In this document: one piece after another, positions 7,034 to 15,615 of the stretch | Layout of the letters: every line of letters starts with the position of its first letter | Numbering within the stretch: position 1 is the stretch's first letter | Source of the DNA: Streptomyces sp. PT12 | GTDB lineage: Bacteria; Actinomycetota; Actinomycetes; Streptomycetales; Streptomycetaceae | Reading direction: 5' to 3' | NCBI RefSeq assembly: GCF_003311645.1 | Contig: NZ_QEST01000010.1 | Span: 1-44,936 of the forward strand | DNA length: 44,936 bases | The notes under the pieces: generated by a model | The model's database searches: none | Told to the model about the DNA's origin: nothing | What the model saw: only the letters and a program-made list of their open reading frames with translations | Translations under genes and position numbers: made by a program

Positions 7034-7917
7034 GCACCGCCCCCGAGCCCCAGCGCGGACGCGAGCGCGCGATACGCGTCCAGCGGCAGATCGGCGCCCG
7101 TGTCATCCGTGACGACCTGGATCGCGACATGGTTCGCGCCGCTCGCCAGGAACGCGTTCACCCGGCGCGCGATCGTCTCCGCGTCGCCGGTCGCGAACAC
7201 CGCGTCGAGCAGCCGGTCGCTGCCGCCGTCCGCGAAGTCCTCGTCGCCGAAGCCGAACCGCCGGAAGCTGCGTACATAGTTCTCCAGCGCGAGGTAGCCG
7301 GACAGATACGCGCGGGCCCTCGCGCGGGCGCGTTCCGCGTCCGTGTCGAGCACCACCTTGAACTCGGGTGCGAGCACCGACGCCTCGCCCAGCAGCTCGC
7401 GCGCGGTCGCCGTGTGGTCGGACGTCACCAGGTACGGGTGCGCCCCGGCCGCGCGGTCGCGCGCCAGGCGCAGCATCCGCGGGCCGAGCGCGGCGAGCAC
7501 GCGCCGCTCGGCGGGCACGGGCACCGGCGCGCCGTCGAGCGCGTCGAGGTAGCGGACCATCGCCTCGACGGGCCGCTGGTAGCGGTCGGTCAGGGCGCTG
7601 TGGCTGACGCCGAGGCCGAGCACGAACCTGCCGTCGTGCGCGGCGTTCACCTCGGCGAACGCCGCGGCCACGCCCTCGGGCTCGTGGTCCCAGATGCTCA
7701 GGATGCCGGTGGCGACGGTGAGGCCCGTGGTGGCGTCGAGCAGGGGGACGGCCTGCTCGACGCCCGGGCTGCCGCCGATCCAGAGCGCGCCATAGCCCAG
7801 CGTCTCCAGCTCCTTGGCGGTCTCCGTGATCGCGCCGCGGCGCGCGGGGTCATCCGTGCGCAGGGCCATGCTCCAGATCCCGATGCGGCCGAGGTCGTGC
7901 GCGAGTGAAGTGTCCAT
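7030..7917 (-). CDS. LLM-class F420-dependent oxidoreductase (TIGR03620-like)
   Basis: A 295-residue luciferase-like protein beginning MDTSLAHDLGRIGIWSMAL. It contains TAKELETLGYGALWIGGSPG, TGLTVATGILSIWDH and FVLGLGVSHS, a pattern of F420-dependent flavin-like oxidoreductases with a TIM-barrel fold. These reduce or oxidise varied small molecules in the cytoplasm, and the substrate is unknown. The start is uncertain: ATG 7917 is chosen, and GTG 7926 sits only two bases after GGGGG. The stop overlaps the downstream repair gene, so a two-gene operon is likely. Confidence 0.8.
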   Translation of the reverse strand: MDTSLAHDLGRIGIWSMALRTDDPARRGAITETAKELETLGYGALWIGGSPGVEQAVPLLDATTGLTVATGILSIWDHEPEGVAAAFAEVNAAHDGRFVLGLGVSHSALTDRYQRPVEAMVRYLDALDGAPVPVPAERRVLAALGPRMLRLARDRAAGAHPYLVTSDHTATARELLGEASVLAPEFKVVLDTDAERARARARAYLSGYLALENYVRSFRRFGFGDEDFADGGSDRLLDAVFATGDAETIARRVNAFLASGANHVAIQVVTDDTGADLPLDAYRALASALGLGGGA

Positions 7918-7946
7918 GCGGGCCACAACCCCCGTGCGCGACGGGG

Positions 7947-8441
7947 CTATTCCGCGACGATCCGGTCCCCCTCGATTCTCACCCCGATGGCGGGCAGCGG
8001 CTCACTCGCCGGGCCCTGGAGGACCTCGCCCGTGGCCGCGTCGAAGCGCGAGTTGTGGCAGGGGCACGCCAGCTCGGCGCCCTCGGCCCGCACGGAGCAG
8101 CCCGCGTGGGTGCAGATCGCGCTGAACGCCGCCACGGTCGCCTCGTCGGCGCGGAAGAGGAACGCCTCGTCGCCGTCGGGGGTCCTGGCGGCGTACGCCT
8201 CGCCGACGGGCACGTCGTCGAGCGCGGCCAGGGAGCCGGGGGCGCCGCCCGAGCCGCCGTCCGAGCCCGCCTCGTTGTCGGCGCCCGAGCCGCCCGAGCC
8301 GCCCGAGCCGCCCGAGCCGCCCGAGCCGCCCGAGCCGCCCGAGTCACCGGAGTCGTCGCCGCACGCGGCGAGGGCCAGCGCGCCGGCCGAGGCCGCCGTG
8401 GCGGCGAGGAGGGTGCGGCGCGTGTGTGGGGTCGCAGTCAT
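7947..8441 (-). CDS. Rieske [2Fe-2S] lipoprotein with Tat-like signal
   Basis: A 164-residue exported protein. The N-terminus has a twin-arginine stretch (HTRRTLLAATAASAG) ending in a lipobox LAAC, so it should be a Tat-exported, membrane-anchored lipoprotein. A Gly/Ser linker (GGS repeats) precedes the Rieske domain, whose cluster ligands are visible in CTHAGC and CPCHNSRFD. It is likely a single-electron carrier on the outer face of the membrane. ATG 8441 is chosen for the signal peptide. It is divergent from the membrane protein/ECF sigma/anti-sigma operon, with a shared 120-base promoter region holding an inverted repeat. Confidence 0.85.
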   Translation of the reverse strand: MTATPHTRRTLLAATAASAGALALAACGDDSGDSGGSGGSGGSGGSGGSGGSGADNEAGSDGGSGGAPGSLAALDDVPVGEAYAARTPDGDEAFLFRADEATVAAFSAICTHAGCSVRAEGAELACPCHNSRFDAATGEVLQGPASEPLPAIGVRIEGDRIVAE

Positions 8442-8464
8442 ACCCGACCACACGGAGCGGCCCC

Positions 8465-8509
8465 GGAACGGGTTCACCGCCGCGGGAAGGTTTTACGGTG
8501 AACCGTTCC
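8465..8509. promoter_or_regulatory. Inverted repeat in divergent promoter region
   Basis: GGAACGGGTTCACCG (8465-8479) and CGGTGAACCGTTCC (8496-8509) are inverted copies differing by one extra G. They sit between the Rieske gene and the ECF sigma operon. GGAAC is the usual -35 core of many actinobacterial ECF promoters, and here it faces both ways. This may mark divergent ECF-dependent promoters or a repressor operator. Confidence 0.5.
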
Positions 8510-8561
8510 GCCCGCCGCCTCGTGAGGGGGGTACGGAACGAGACCGGAGGGCGGTCGGACC

Positions 8562-8966
8562 ATGATCGGCTGGGGTTTGCGGATACTGGTGGCGCTCGGC
8601 CTGCTCGGGTCGGCGTGGGTGCACTGGGTCGTCTGGGAGGACTGGGCGCGTTACGACGACGAGGTGGGCCCGATGTTCCTGGTGAACGTCGGCGTCGGCG
8701 TCGTGATCGCCGTCGCCGTGCTCGCGTGGCGCGGGCACTGGCTGCCTGAGCTCGCCGCCGTCGCGTTCGGCGCGGCGACGCTCGCGGCCTACGCGCTCTC
8801 GCTGACCGTCGGATTCTTCGGGGTCGAGGAGCAGTTCCGCACGGATGAGGAGGTCTGGGGCGTGATCACCGAGGTGGGGTGTGTGCTCTTCGGCCTCGCG
8901 CTCCTCGCGCTGCGGTTCAACATCCCGCGCCGGGGCGCGCGGGGGCGGCAGGGCGCGCGCGCATGA
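8562..8966 (+). CDS. Four-TM membrane protein in ECF sigma operon
   Basis: A 134-residue hydrophobic protein with four predicted helices: about residues 5-24, 38-56, 62-84 and 102-121. The start ATG follows GGAGGGCGG. The stop overlaps the sigma-factor ATG (ATGA), so it heads a three-gene coupled operon. No enzyme motif is seen. A role as a stress sensor or redox membrane partner is inference from position beside the Rieske protein and sigma/anti-sigma genes. Confidence 0.75.
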   Translation: MIGWGLRILVALGLLGSAWVHWVVWEDWARYDDEVGPMFLVNVGVGVVIAVAVLAWRGHWLPELAAVAFGAATLAAYALSLTVGFFGVEEQFRTDEEVWGVITEVGCVLFGLALLALRFNIPRRGARGRQGARA

Positions 8967-9475
8967 GCGAGGGGGCGGAGGACCAGTTGATGCGCGCCCT
9001 GCACGACGAACACGCCGCGGCGCTCTGGTCGTTTGCCCTCCAGCTCACCGGCGGGGACCGGGCCAGGGCCGAGGACGTCACGCAGGAGACCCTGCTCCGC
9101 GCGTGGCGCCACCCCGGCGTGCTCGACCAGTCCGCGCGATCCGCCCGCTCATGGCTCTTCACGGTCGCCCGGCGCATCGTGATCGACGGGTGGCGCTCGG
9201 CGGCGGCGCGTGCCGAGATCACCACCGACGAGCCCCCCGAGCAGGCGGTGTCCGACGACACCGAACGCGCCGTCCAGGGCTGGCTCGTCGCCGACGCGCT
9301 GAGCGAGCTCTCCGAGCGCCACCGTGAGGTGGTGGTGCTCTGCTATTTCCAGGGGCTCTCGGTGGCCGAGGCCGCGGCGCGGCTGGGGATCGCCGAGGGA
9401 ACGGTCAAGTCAAGGACGCACTACGCCCTTCGCGCGCTGCGCCTGGCGCTTGAGGAGAGGGGCGTGACCCGATGA
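8963..9475 (+). CDS. ECF-type RNA polymerase sigma factor (SigK/SigL-like)
   Basis: A 170-residue protein with only regions 2 and 4. Region 2 includes HDEHAAALWSFALQLTGG, AEDVTQETLLRAWRHP and SWLFTVARRIVIDGWRS. Region 4 includes LSERHREVVVLCYFQGLSVA and GIAEGTVKSRTHYALRALR. It redirects RNA polymerase to its own promoters when released from the anti-sigma factor. ATG 8963 overlaps the previous stop, and its stop overlaps the anti-sigma start. This arrangement is typical of ZAS-domain-controlled ECF pairs. Confidence 0.92.
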   Translation: MSEGAEDQLMRALHDEHAAALWSFALQLTGGDRARAEDVTQETLLRAWRHPGVLDQSARSARSWLFTVARRIVIDGWRSAAARAEITTDEPPEQAVSDDTERAVQGWLVADALSELSERHREVVVLCYFQGLSVAEAAARLGIAEGTVKSRTHYALRALRLALEERGVTR

Positions 9476-10107
9476 GCGGGGATCCCTACCGCATGTTCGA
9501 CGGGGCCTATGTGCTCGGCGCGCTCTCGCCGCAGGACCGGGCCGCGTTCGAGGAGCACCTGCGGGAATGCGACGACTGCGCGCGCGCCGTGCGCGAGCTG
9601 GCCGGGCTGCCCGGGCTGCTGGCCGGGGCCGAGAAGGCGGCCGTCGTGGAGCGCCCGCCGGAGAGCCTGCTGCCCGCGATGCTGGGCGAGGTGGCCACGG
9701 CGCGGCGCAGGCGCCGGGTGATCGCGGTCGTGGCGGCATCCGCGGTGACCCTCGCGGCGTGCCTGGCCCTGGCGTTCACGGCCGTGCGGGTCGACGGCCA
9801 AGGCGGCCCCGCGTCGGCCGCGATGACGCCCGTTGGCTCCTACCCGGTCTCGGCGACGCTGCGCCTCGACGACGCGGAGTGGGGCACGCGGGTCGAGATG
9901 GAGTGCCAGTACGGCGGCGACCGCGGTGGGGACTACCTGCTGGTCGCGGTGGGGCGCGACGGGGGCACGGAGGAGCTTGCGCGCTGGTACGCGCTCCCGC
10001 GCGACTCCGCGTCCCTCACGGTCGGCACCCCGCTGCGGCGTGCGGACATCGAGTCCATCGAGGTCCGCACGCCGAGCGGGGTCACGGTGCTGCGGCTCAC
10101 GCCCTGA
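9472..10107 (+). CDS. Anti-sigma factor with zinc-binding ZAS domain
   Basis: A 211-residue single-pass membrane protein. The cytoplasmic N-terminus carries the ZAS motif H29-x3-C33-x2-C36 (EEHLRECDDC). One TM helix is at about 82-104, followed by an external C-terminal domain of about 105 residues resembling RskA-type anti-sigma domains. It should hold the upstream ECF sigma inactive and release it on an envelope or redox signal. It is coupled to the sigma gene by an ATGA overlap. Confidence 0.9.
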   Translation: MSGDPYRMFDGAYVLGALSPQDRAAFEEHLRECDDCARAVRELAGLPGLLAGAEKAAVVERPPESLLPAMLGEVATARRRRRVIAVVAASAVTLAACLALAFTAVRVDGQGGPASAAMTPVGSYPVSATLRLDDAEWGTRVEMECQYGGDRGGDYLLVAVGRDGGTEELARWYALPRDSASLTVGTPLRRADIESIEVRTPSGVTVLRLTP

Positions 10108-10113
10108 GGTGCC

Positions 10114-11409
10114 TCAACGGGGCGCGTTCCACTTCTGGTTGGCCGCCCCTGTGCACGTCCAGAGCTGCAAGCGCGTGCCGTTGGCGCTCGTGTTGTCCCG
10201 CACGTCGAGGCACTTGTCGGCGCGCGGGTTGACGATGTCGTTGGCGGCGCTGACGACCCACTGCTGGTTGGGGCCGCCGTGGCAGTCCCAGATCTGGAGC
10301 GCGGAGCCGTCCGTCACGCCGTCGCCCGTGATATCGAGGCACTTGCCGAGCGCGCGCACCGTGCCATCGCTCCCGAACGTCCACTGCTGCGCGCCCGTTC
10401 CGTTGCAGTCGTAAAGCTGCACAGGGGTGCCATTGGCGCTGCTCGCCCCCGCGACATCCACGCACTTGCCGCCGAGGCCCGTGATCGGCCCGGTGCGGCC
10501 CGCCGATCCGGTGTCCGTCGAGACGCGCACATGGTCGACCGTGAGCTGCTGCGGGAACTGCGTCGAGCCGTCGGGGTCGCCCGGCCAGTAGCCGCCGATC
10601 GCCAGGTTGAGGATCAGGAAGAACGGCTTGTTGAACACCCAGGCGTCGCCGCCCAGATCGGCCGGTGTCCTGGTCTGGTAGGTGTTCCCGTCGACCGACC
10701 AGGTGATCCGGTCGGGCGACCAGTCCACCGCGAACGTGTGGAAGTCGTCCGCGAACCGCTGGCCGTTCGGCAGCGTGTACGCCGCCCCGATGCCCTCGGC
10801 GCCCGAGTAGCCGGGGCCGTGGATCGTGCCATGGACGGTGCCCGGCTCGGAGCCGATGTTCTCCATGACGTCGATCTCGCCGCTCGCGGGCCAGCCGATG
10901 TCGCCGATGTCGTTGCCCAGCATCCAGAACGCGGGCCAGACGCCCTGGCCTTGCGACATCTTGATGCGGGCCTCGACGCGCCCGTACTGGGCCGTGAAGC
11001 GGCCCGCGGTGTTCATCCGCGCCGAGGTGTACTCGCACCGGCCGTACCAGCACTGGTAGTTGCCGGGGTTCTCGCGGCGGGCCTCGATCACCAGCTGGCC
11101 TTGGCCGTTGAGCTTCGCGTTGGCGTTGCCCGGGGTGTAGTACTGCCGCTCGTGGTTGTTGACGTTGTCACCGACCTCGAGCTGCCACTTGCCGCCGTCG
11201 ACGCCCGAGCCCGCGGGGCCGTCGAAGGTGTCCTCGAAGACGACGGCCATGGGCACCGCGTCATCGGGGGCGGCCTGTTCGGTGGGGTTCTGGGAGGCGG
11301 CGGGCGGCGCGGATCCACCGGCCGTTCCCGCCGAGGCGCCGTTCTGTTGCAACGTCCAGCTCACGGCGAGGACCAACGCCGCGGCGACCACGCGTCTGGC
11401 ACGCTTCAT
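10114..11409 (-). CDS. Secreted GH16 beta-glucanase with ricin-type CBM13
   Basis: A 431-residue secreted enzyme. A basic signal peptide (MKRARRVVAAALVLAVSW) leads to a GH16 domain with the catalytic ExDxxE box in GEIDVMENIG (about residues 177-186), the nucleophile and acid/base glutamates of laminarinase/beta-glucanase enzymes. A linker at about 300 precedes a CBM13 domain with three QxW repeats (QQW, QQW, QKW). It likely hydrolyses fungal or plant beta-1,3-glucans outside the cell. ATG 11409 is chosen; GTG 11418 would add three residues. It converges with the anti-sigma gene, 6 bases apart. Confidence 0.92.
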   Translation of the reverse strand: MKRARRVVAAALVLAVSWTLQQNGASAGTAGGSAPPAASQNPTEQAAPDDAVPMAVVFEDTFDGPAGSGVDGGKWQLEVGDNVNNHERQYYTPGNANAKLNGQGQLVIEARRENPGNYQCWYGRCEYTSARMNTAGRFTAQYGRVEARIKMSQGQGVWPAFWMLGNDIGDIGWPASGEIDVMENIGSEPGTVHGTIHGPGYSGAEGIGAAYTLPNGQRFADDFHTFAVDWSPDRITWSVDGNTYQTRTPADLGGDAWVFNKPFFLILNLAIGGYWPGDPDGSTQFPQQLTVDHVRVSTDTGSAGRTGPITGLGGKCVDVAGASSANGTPVQLYDCNGTGAQQWTFGSDGTVRALGKCLDITGDGVTDGSALQIWDCHGGPNQQWVVSAANDIVNPRADKCLDVRDNTSANGTRLQLWTCTGAANQKWNAPR

Positions 11410-11573
11410 GGACACCACATCCAGTCAGGGGAAGTTGTGGGGGCGCCCCATTTCACAGCGTGGCGTAGACCAATTCAAGGGGTTGGTACGACCGACTGAG
11501 TTCCGGAACGAACGGGTCCGTCGGCGGCGGCCGGGTGTTGGCCGCGGGCAACCGTTCGCTAGGGTCGGCAGGC

Positions 11574-11798
11574 ATGGCGCACAACCCTCACACTCCCCAG
11601 CCGCACCAGGGTCCGCAGGACCACGACCCGGCGGGTAGCACCCAGATGTTCCAGGCGTTCGTGAACGACGACTCCGCCGCGCGGCGTTCGACGCCGGCGG
11701 CCACGCAGGGCGCGGGCTCGCGCACCGGCCTGATCGTGGGCGTGGTGGCGGCGGCGGTCGTGGTGATCGCCGCCGTGGCCTGGCTCGCCCTCGGCTGA
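11574..11798 (+). CDS. Small single-TM protein, hypothetical
   Basis: A 74-residue protein starting at ATG 11574. The first 50 residues are polar and rich in His, Pro and Gln (MAHNPHTPQPHQGPQDHDP). The C-terminal 23 residues form one TM helix ending LALG. The topology suggests an N-in, tail-anchored-like protein. No family is recognised. The stop codon lies inside the first unit of a 17-base tandem repeat. Confidence 0.6.
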   Translation: MAHNPHTPQPHQGPQDHDPAGSTQMFQAFVNDDSAARRSTPAATQGAGSRTGLIVGVVAAAVVVIAAVAWLALG

Positions 11799-11835
11799 AC
11801 GACACCCTCGGCTGAACGACACCGTCGGCCGAACG
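11789..11835. repeat. 17-base direct repeat with stop codon
   Basis: CCTCGGCTGAACGACAC occurs at 11789-11805 and 11806-11822, followed by a degenerate third copy (CGTCGGCCGAACG). The first copy contains the TGA of the small membrane protein gene. Similar GTTGACGGC-containing direct repeats continue to about 11910. Confidence 0.8.
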
Positions 11836-11952
11836 CCGGGGCTACCCGGACCCGTTGACGGCCGCTCGGGGCCGTTGACGGCGGCTCAGGCCCGCTGGCG
11901 GGGCCCGTTGACCTCTCGGACCGGCGGAACCGCCCTCCGCCGGTCCTCCTCC

Positions 11953-12825
11953 TCACTCCTCGGCCGTCAGGCCCTCGCGCAGCTGGGCCAGCGTCCGCGT
12001 CAGCAGCCGGGAGACGTGCATCTGCGAGATGCCGACCTCCTCGCCGATCTGGGACTGCGTCATGTTCCCGAAGAAGCGGAGCATGATGATCCGCCGCTCG
12101 CGCGCGGGCAGCCTGGCCAGCAGCGGCTTGAGCGACTCGCGGTACTCCACGCCCTCGAGGGCGCTGTCCTCGTAGCCGAGGCGGTCCGCCAGCGAGCCCT
12201 CGCCGCCGTCCTCCTCGGGCGAAGGGGAGTCCAGCGAGCTCGCGGTGTAGGCGTTCCCCACGGCGAGGCCGTCGACGACCTCGTCCTCGGAGACGCCCAG
12301 GCACGCGGCCAGCTCGGGGACGGTCGGGGAGCGGTCGAGCCGCTGGGACAGCTCGTCGCTCGCCTTGGTCAGCGCGAGCCTCAACTCCTGGAGCCTGCGC
12401 GGGACGCGCACCGACCAGGACGTGTCGCGGAAGAACCGCTTGATCTCGCCGACCACGGTCGGCATCGCGAACGTCGGGAACTCCACGCCGCGTTCGCAGT
12501 CGAAGCGGTCGATGGCCTTGATCAGCCCGATCGTGCCGACCTGGACGATGTCCTCCATCGGCTCGTTCCGGCTGCGGAACCGGGCGGCTGCGTAGCGCAC
12601 CAACGGCAGGTTGAGCTCGATCAGGGTGTCCCGCACATACCCGCGCTCCGGGCTGTCCACGTCGAGCGTGGCGAGCCTGAGGAACAGCGAGCGCGAGAGC
12701 GTGCGGGTGTCGAGGTTGTCGGTCTCCGCGGGAGCTTCGTGCGGCAACGAGGGTACGTGCGGCGCGGGAACGTGCGGCGTGCCGTTCGTGGTGAGCACCT
12801 TGGAGCTGCCCAGTTCTACGGACAT
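11953..12825 (-). CDS. sigF: SigB/F/G-family sigma factor (SigF-like)
   Basis: A 290-residue group 3 sigma factor. It contains [38 protein letters not shown] and [18 protein letters not shown] (region 2), a region 3 block, and [20 protein letters not shown] in region 4. The start ATG 12825 follows CAAGGGGGTGGC. The sequence and its neighbours (paralogous sigma gene, tadA, upp) match the Streptomyces sigF locus as I know it. SigF acts in spore maturation in Streptomyces. The symbol is given on family and synteny, not on an alignment. Confidence 0.9.
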   Translation of the reverse strand: MSVELGSSKVLTTNGTPHVPAPHVPSLPHEAPAETDNLDTRTLSRSLFLRLATLDVDSPERGYVRDTLIELNLPLVRYAAARFRSRNEPMEDIVQVGTIGLIKAIDRFDCERGVEFPTFAMPTVVGEIKRFFRDTSWSVRVPRRLQELRLALTKASDELSQRLDRSPTVPELAACLGVSEDEVVDGLAVGNAYTASSLDSPSPEEDGGEGSLADRLGYEDSALEGVEYRESLKPLLARLPARERRIIMLRFFGNMTQSQIGEEVGISQMHVSRLLTRTLAQLREGLTAEE

Positions 12826-13036
12826 GCCACCCCCTTGAGGTCGTGGACGGGTCGCGGCGGCGCGGTGGACGGATGGGGCATCCGACGAGAAGGCGCCCTC
12901 TCGTGGATACCGGTCCTGCCGCCACGGCAAACGCGGTTCCAACAGAATGTCACATGTCATCAACGCGACGTAGCTTCATGTCGATAAAACGGCAGAGCCC
13001 GCGCGGGAGTTCCCGGCTCCGGGTCGCTCGTCCGAC

Positions 13037-13819
13037 TCAGGCGTCGATCGGATTTGCGGAGCGCAGCCGGGTGAAGCTCCGTGTCAGCAGCCGGGAGATG
13101 TGCATCTGCGAAACCCCCAACTCCGCGGAGATCTGCGACTGCGTCAGGTTCCGGTAGTAACGCATCAGCAGGATCCGCCGTTCCCGCTCGGGGAGTTGGA
13201 CCAGCAGGTGGCGCACGAGGGCCCGGCGCTCGACGCCCGCGAGCTCGGGGTCCTCGTAGCCGAGCCGGTCGATCAGCCCCGGCAGCCCGTCGTCGCGCTC
13301 GCTCGCCGCGTCGAGCGACGCGACGCGGTACGCGCGGCCCGCGTCCAGGCTGGCCAGCACGTCCTCCTCGGGGACCCGGAGCCGTTCGGCGATCTCCCCG
13401 GCCGTGGGCCGCCGTCCGCGCGCGACCGTCAGCTCGTCCGCGGCCACCCGCACCTGCGCCCACAGCTCGTGCAGCCGCCGCGGCACATGCACGCTGCGCA
13501 CACTGTCCCTGAAGTACCTGCGGATCTCGCCGATGATCGTGGGCATGGCGAACGTCGGGAACTGCACGCCGCGCTCGCAGTCGAAGCGGTCGATCGCGTG
13601 GATGAGCCCGATGGTGCCGACCTGGACGATGTCCTCCATCGGCTCGTTGCGGCCACGGAAGCGGACGGCGACATAGCGCACCAGCGGAAGGTTCGCCTCG
13701 ATCAGCGCCCCGCGGATCCGGGCGTGCTCGGCGGTCCCGGTCGCGCAGCCGGCCAGCCGCTCGAACAGGCTCTGCGTCAGCGCGCGTGCCTCCGCACCCG
13801 GGCTCTGCGTCGCCGCCAC
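13037..13819 (-). CDS. Second SigB/F/G-family sigma factor (possibly SigN)
   Basis: A 260-residue paralogue of the neighbouring sigma factor, same strand, 211 bases upstream of it. Region 2 ([20 protein letters not shown]) and region 4 ([20 protein letters not shown]) are almost superimposable on SigF. GTG 13819 has AAGGGGTGG upstream. In Streptomyces coelicolor sigN lies next to sigF, so sigN is the likely identity, but the symbol is not certain. Each gene has its own upstream gap, so separate promoters are likely. Confidence 0.85.
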   Translation of the reverse strand: MAATQSPGAEARALTQSLFERLAGCATGTAEHARIRGALIEANLPLVRYVAVRFRGRNEPMEDIVQVGTIGLIHAIDRFDCERGVQFPTFAMPTIIGEIRRYFRDSVRSVHVPRRLHELWAQVRVAADELTVARGRRPTAGEIAERLRVPEEDVLASLDAGRAYRVASLDAASERDDGLPGLIDRLGYEDPELAGVERRALVRHLLVQLPERERRILLMRYYRNLTQSQISAELGVSQMHISRLLTRSFTRLRSANPIDA

Positions 13820-13976
13820 CTGCCGACCACCCCTTCACGGCCGTCACAACCGGCAAAAGCAGTCATAGCATCACAAGACATGTCCACTGTGTGCAAGCAC
13901 CGGGCAACGACGTGTTGATCAACGGGCGGTGGTCAACGGGTCAACGGGACGACGGGCGGCGGCCGACGCGCCGCGG

Positions 13977-14138
13977 TCAGCGGGCGACGAGGTCGCCGAC
14001 CCCGTCCACGGCCCCCGAGACGGCCTCGAACGCGAGCGCCACGAACTCGGCTGAGCGCGTGGGCGAGAGGACGACGGCGGCGAACACCGCCACCAGGAGC
14101 AGATAGAGCGCGACCCTGCGCGCCAGCGCGATGGTCAT
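13977..14138 (-). CDS. 53-residue single-TM protein
   Basis: ATG 14138 is preceded by a strong CAGGAGGTGGCC. The product (MTIALARRVALYLLLVAVFA and onward) has one TM helix at about 8-26 and a short amphipathic C-terminus. No family function is known to me. It lies between tRNA-Ser and the sigma genes on the same strand. Confidence 0.65.
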   Translation of the reverse strand: MTIALARRVALYLLLVAVFAAVVLSPTRSAEFVALAFEAVSGAVDGVGDLVAR

Positions 14139-14222
14139 GGCCACCTCCTGATCGGTGCGCCGCGATGGACGAAGGGGCTGACCCGTCGAACGGGCCAGCC
14201 CCGGAGTCTTCCTGCTGACGAG

Positions 14223-14309
14223 CGGTAGCGGAGGGATTTGAACCCTCGGTGGAGTTGCCCCCACACTCGCTTTCGAGGCGAGCTCCTTAGGCCGCTCGGA
14301 CACGCTACC
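14223..14309 (-). tRNA. tRNA-Ser (anticodon CGA)
   Basis: Read on the minus strand, the acceptor stem GGTAGCG pairs with CGCTACC followed by discriminator G. The anticodon loop reads CTCGAAA (anticodon CGA), there is a long class II variable arm, and the T-arm contains GGTTCAAATCC. Length is 87 bases. No 3' CCA is encoded. Confidence 0.95.
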
Positions 14310-14319
14310 GGGACGAAGC

Positions 14320-14832
14320 CTATCCCACGCCGGGGGCCGGTCGAAAATCGGTATCGCGAGCGCGGAAGAACGCCGTGAGCGGGGCGGCGCACTCGGCCGC
14401 CAGGACGCCGGGGATCACCTCGGGACGGTGGTTGACGCGGCGGTCGCGGAGCACGTCCCACAGGGAGCCCGCCGCGCCCGCCTTGGGGTCGATCGCGCCG
14501 TACACCACGCGCTCCACGCGGGAGAGCACGGCGGCGCCCGCGCACATGGCGCAGGGCTCGAGCGTGACCACGAGCGTGCAGCCCGTCAGGCGCCAGGCGC
14601 CTGACGACGCCGCCGCGGCGCGGAGGGCCAGCACCTCGGCGTGGGCCGTCGGATCGCCGGTCGCCTCCCGCTCGTTGCGCGCGCGGGCGAGCACGGGGCC
14701 GCGGGATCCGCCGGGGCCGAGCAGCACCGCCCCCACGGGCACGTCGCCCGTGCCGGGGGCGGCCTCGGCCTCGGCGAGCGCCTGCCGCATCGCGGGCACC
14801 CACGGGTCGCGCAGCGGGTCGGGCGCGTTCAC
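14320..14832 (-). CDS. tadA: tRNA-specific adenosine deaminase TadA
   Basis: A 170-residue CDA-fold deaminase. Zinc ligands and the catalytic Glu are in HAEVLAL (His64, Glu66) and PCAMCAGA (Cys94, Cys97). It converts A34 to inosine in tRNA-Arg(ACG). GTG 14832 follows GAGGGCGG; the internal ATG at 14790 would remove part of the N-terminal helix. It lies 16 bases downstream of the gene for the deaminase-associated protein and next to tRNA-Ser, an arrangement seen in Streptomyces. Confidence 0.93.
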   Translation of the reverse strand: MNAPDPLRDPWVPAMRQALAEAEAAPGTGDVPVGAVLLGPGGSRGPVLARARNEREATGDPTAHAEVLALRAAAASSGAWRLTGCTLVVTLEPCAMCAGAAVLSRVERVVYGAIDPKAGAAGSLWDVLRDRRVNHRPEVIPGVLAAECAAPLTAFFRARDTDFRPAPGVG

Positions 14833-14848
14833 CGGCGCCCGGCCGCCC

Positions 14849-15385
14849 TCACCTCACGGCCTCGAGGACGTCCGCGCAGCCGAGCGCGTCCGCGATCTCG
14901 CTGAGCGCGTCGTCGGGGGCGAGCTTGAGCACGGTCCCGGCCTCGATGCCGAGGTCGGCGAGGATGTCGGCGTCGCCGAGCGGACCGCGCGGCACGGCAT
15001 CCGGCCCCGCGGGCTCGTCGTCGCCCTCGTCCTCATCGCCGATGCCGTCCTCGGTGCCGTCGAGGTCGACGAGCTGGTCGAGCACGTCCTGGTCGTCGGG
15101 CTCCCGGCCGAGCAATTCGTCGGTGAGCAGGATCTCGCCGTACGCGCTGCGCATCGCCCGTGCGGCATCCGATACGAAGACCCTCGGGTCGTCCTCGCCG
15201 TCCACACGGACGAGGCCGAACCACGCGCCTTCCTGCTCGATGCAGACGAGAACGGTCTCGTCGTCCGGAGACGAGGCGCGGGCCAGCTCTGCCAGCTCGT
15301 CCAGGCTCTCCACGTCATCGAGCTCTGTGTCACTCGCTTCCCAACCATCATCGGTCCGCGCGAGCAGTGCGGTGAAGTACACCGT
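14849..15385 (-). CDS. tRNA adenosine deaminase-associated protein
   Basis: A 178-residue acidic protein beginning VYFTALLARTDDGWEASDTE. It contains CIEQEGAWFGLVRVDGEDD and GEILLTDELLGREPDD, the pattern of the family named for its invariable position next to tadA in actinobacteria. GTG 15385 has GGGGAG upstream; a longer ATG at 15421 is less likely. Between about 120 and 150 lies a Glu/Asp-rich linker. Biochemical function is unknown. Confidence 0.85.
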   Translation of the reverse strand, partial: TVYFTALLARTDDGWEASDTELDDVESLDELAELARASSPDDETVLVCIEQEGAWFGLVRVDGEDDPRVFVSDAARAMRSAYGEILLTDELLGREPDDQDVLDQLVDLDGTEDGIGDEDEGDDEPAGPDAVPRGPLGDADILADLGIEAGTVLKLAPDDALSEIADALGCADVLEAVR

Positions 15386-15615
15386 GACTCTCCCCACTCG
15401 GTTAGGCAGTGCCACCTGCATCGTGGCAGAAAAGGGGTGCGCTGTCGGGTAACTCGGCAGTTCACCAACGGAATGTCCGCGCGGGCCGCGCCCGGCTCGT
15501 CCTCACCTCCGAGACACCACTCTCCACGGCACCGTCGCTCATTGTCCACCAGGGGAGCGGGCTGTGAAACGGCCGGTCAGCGCGAGTGTCATAGGCGTTC
15601 GATACTGTCGAGCCC

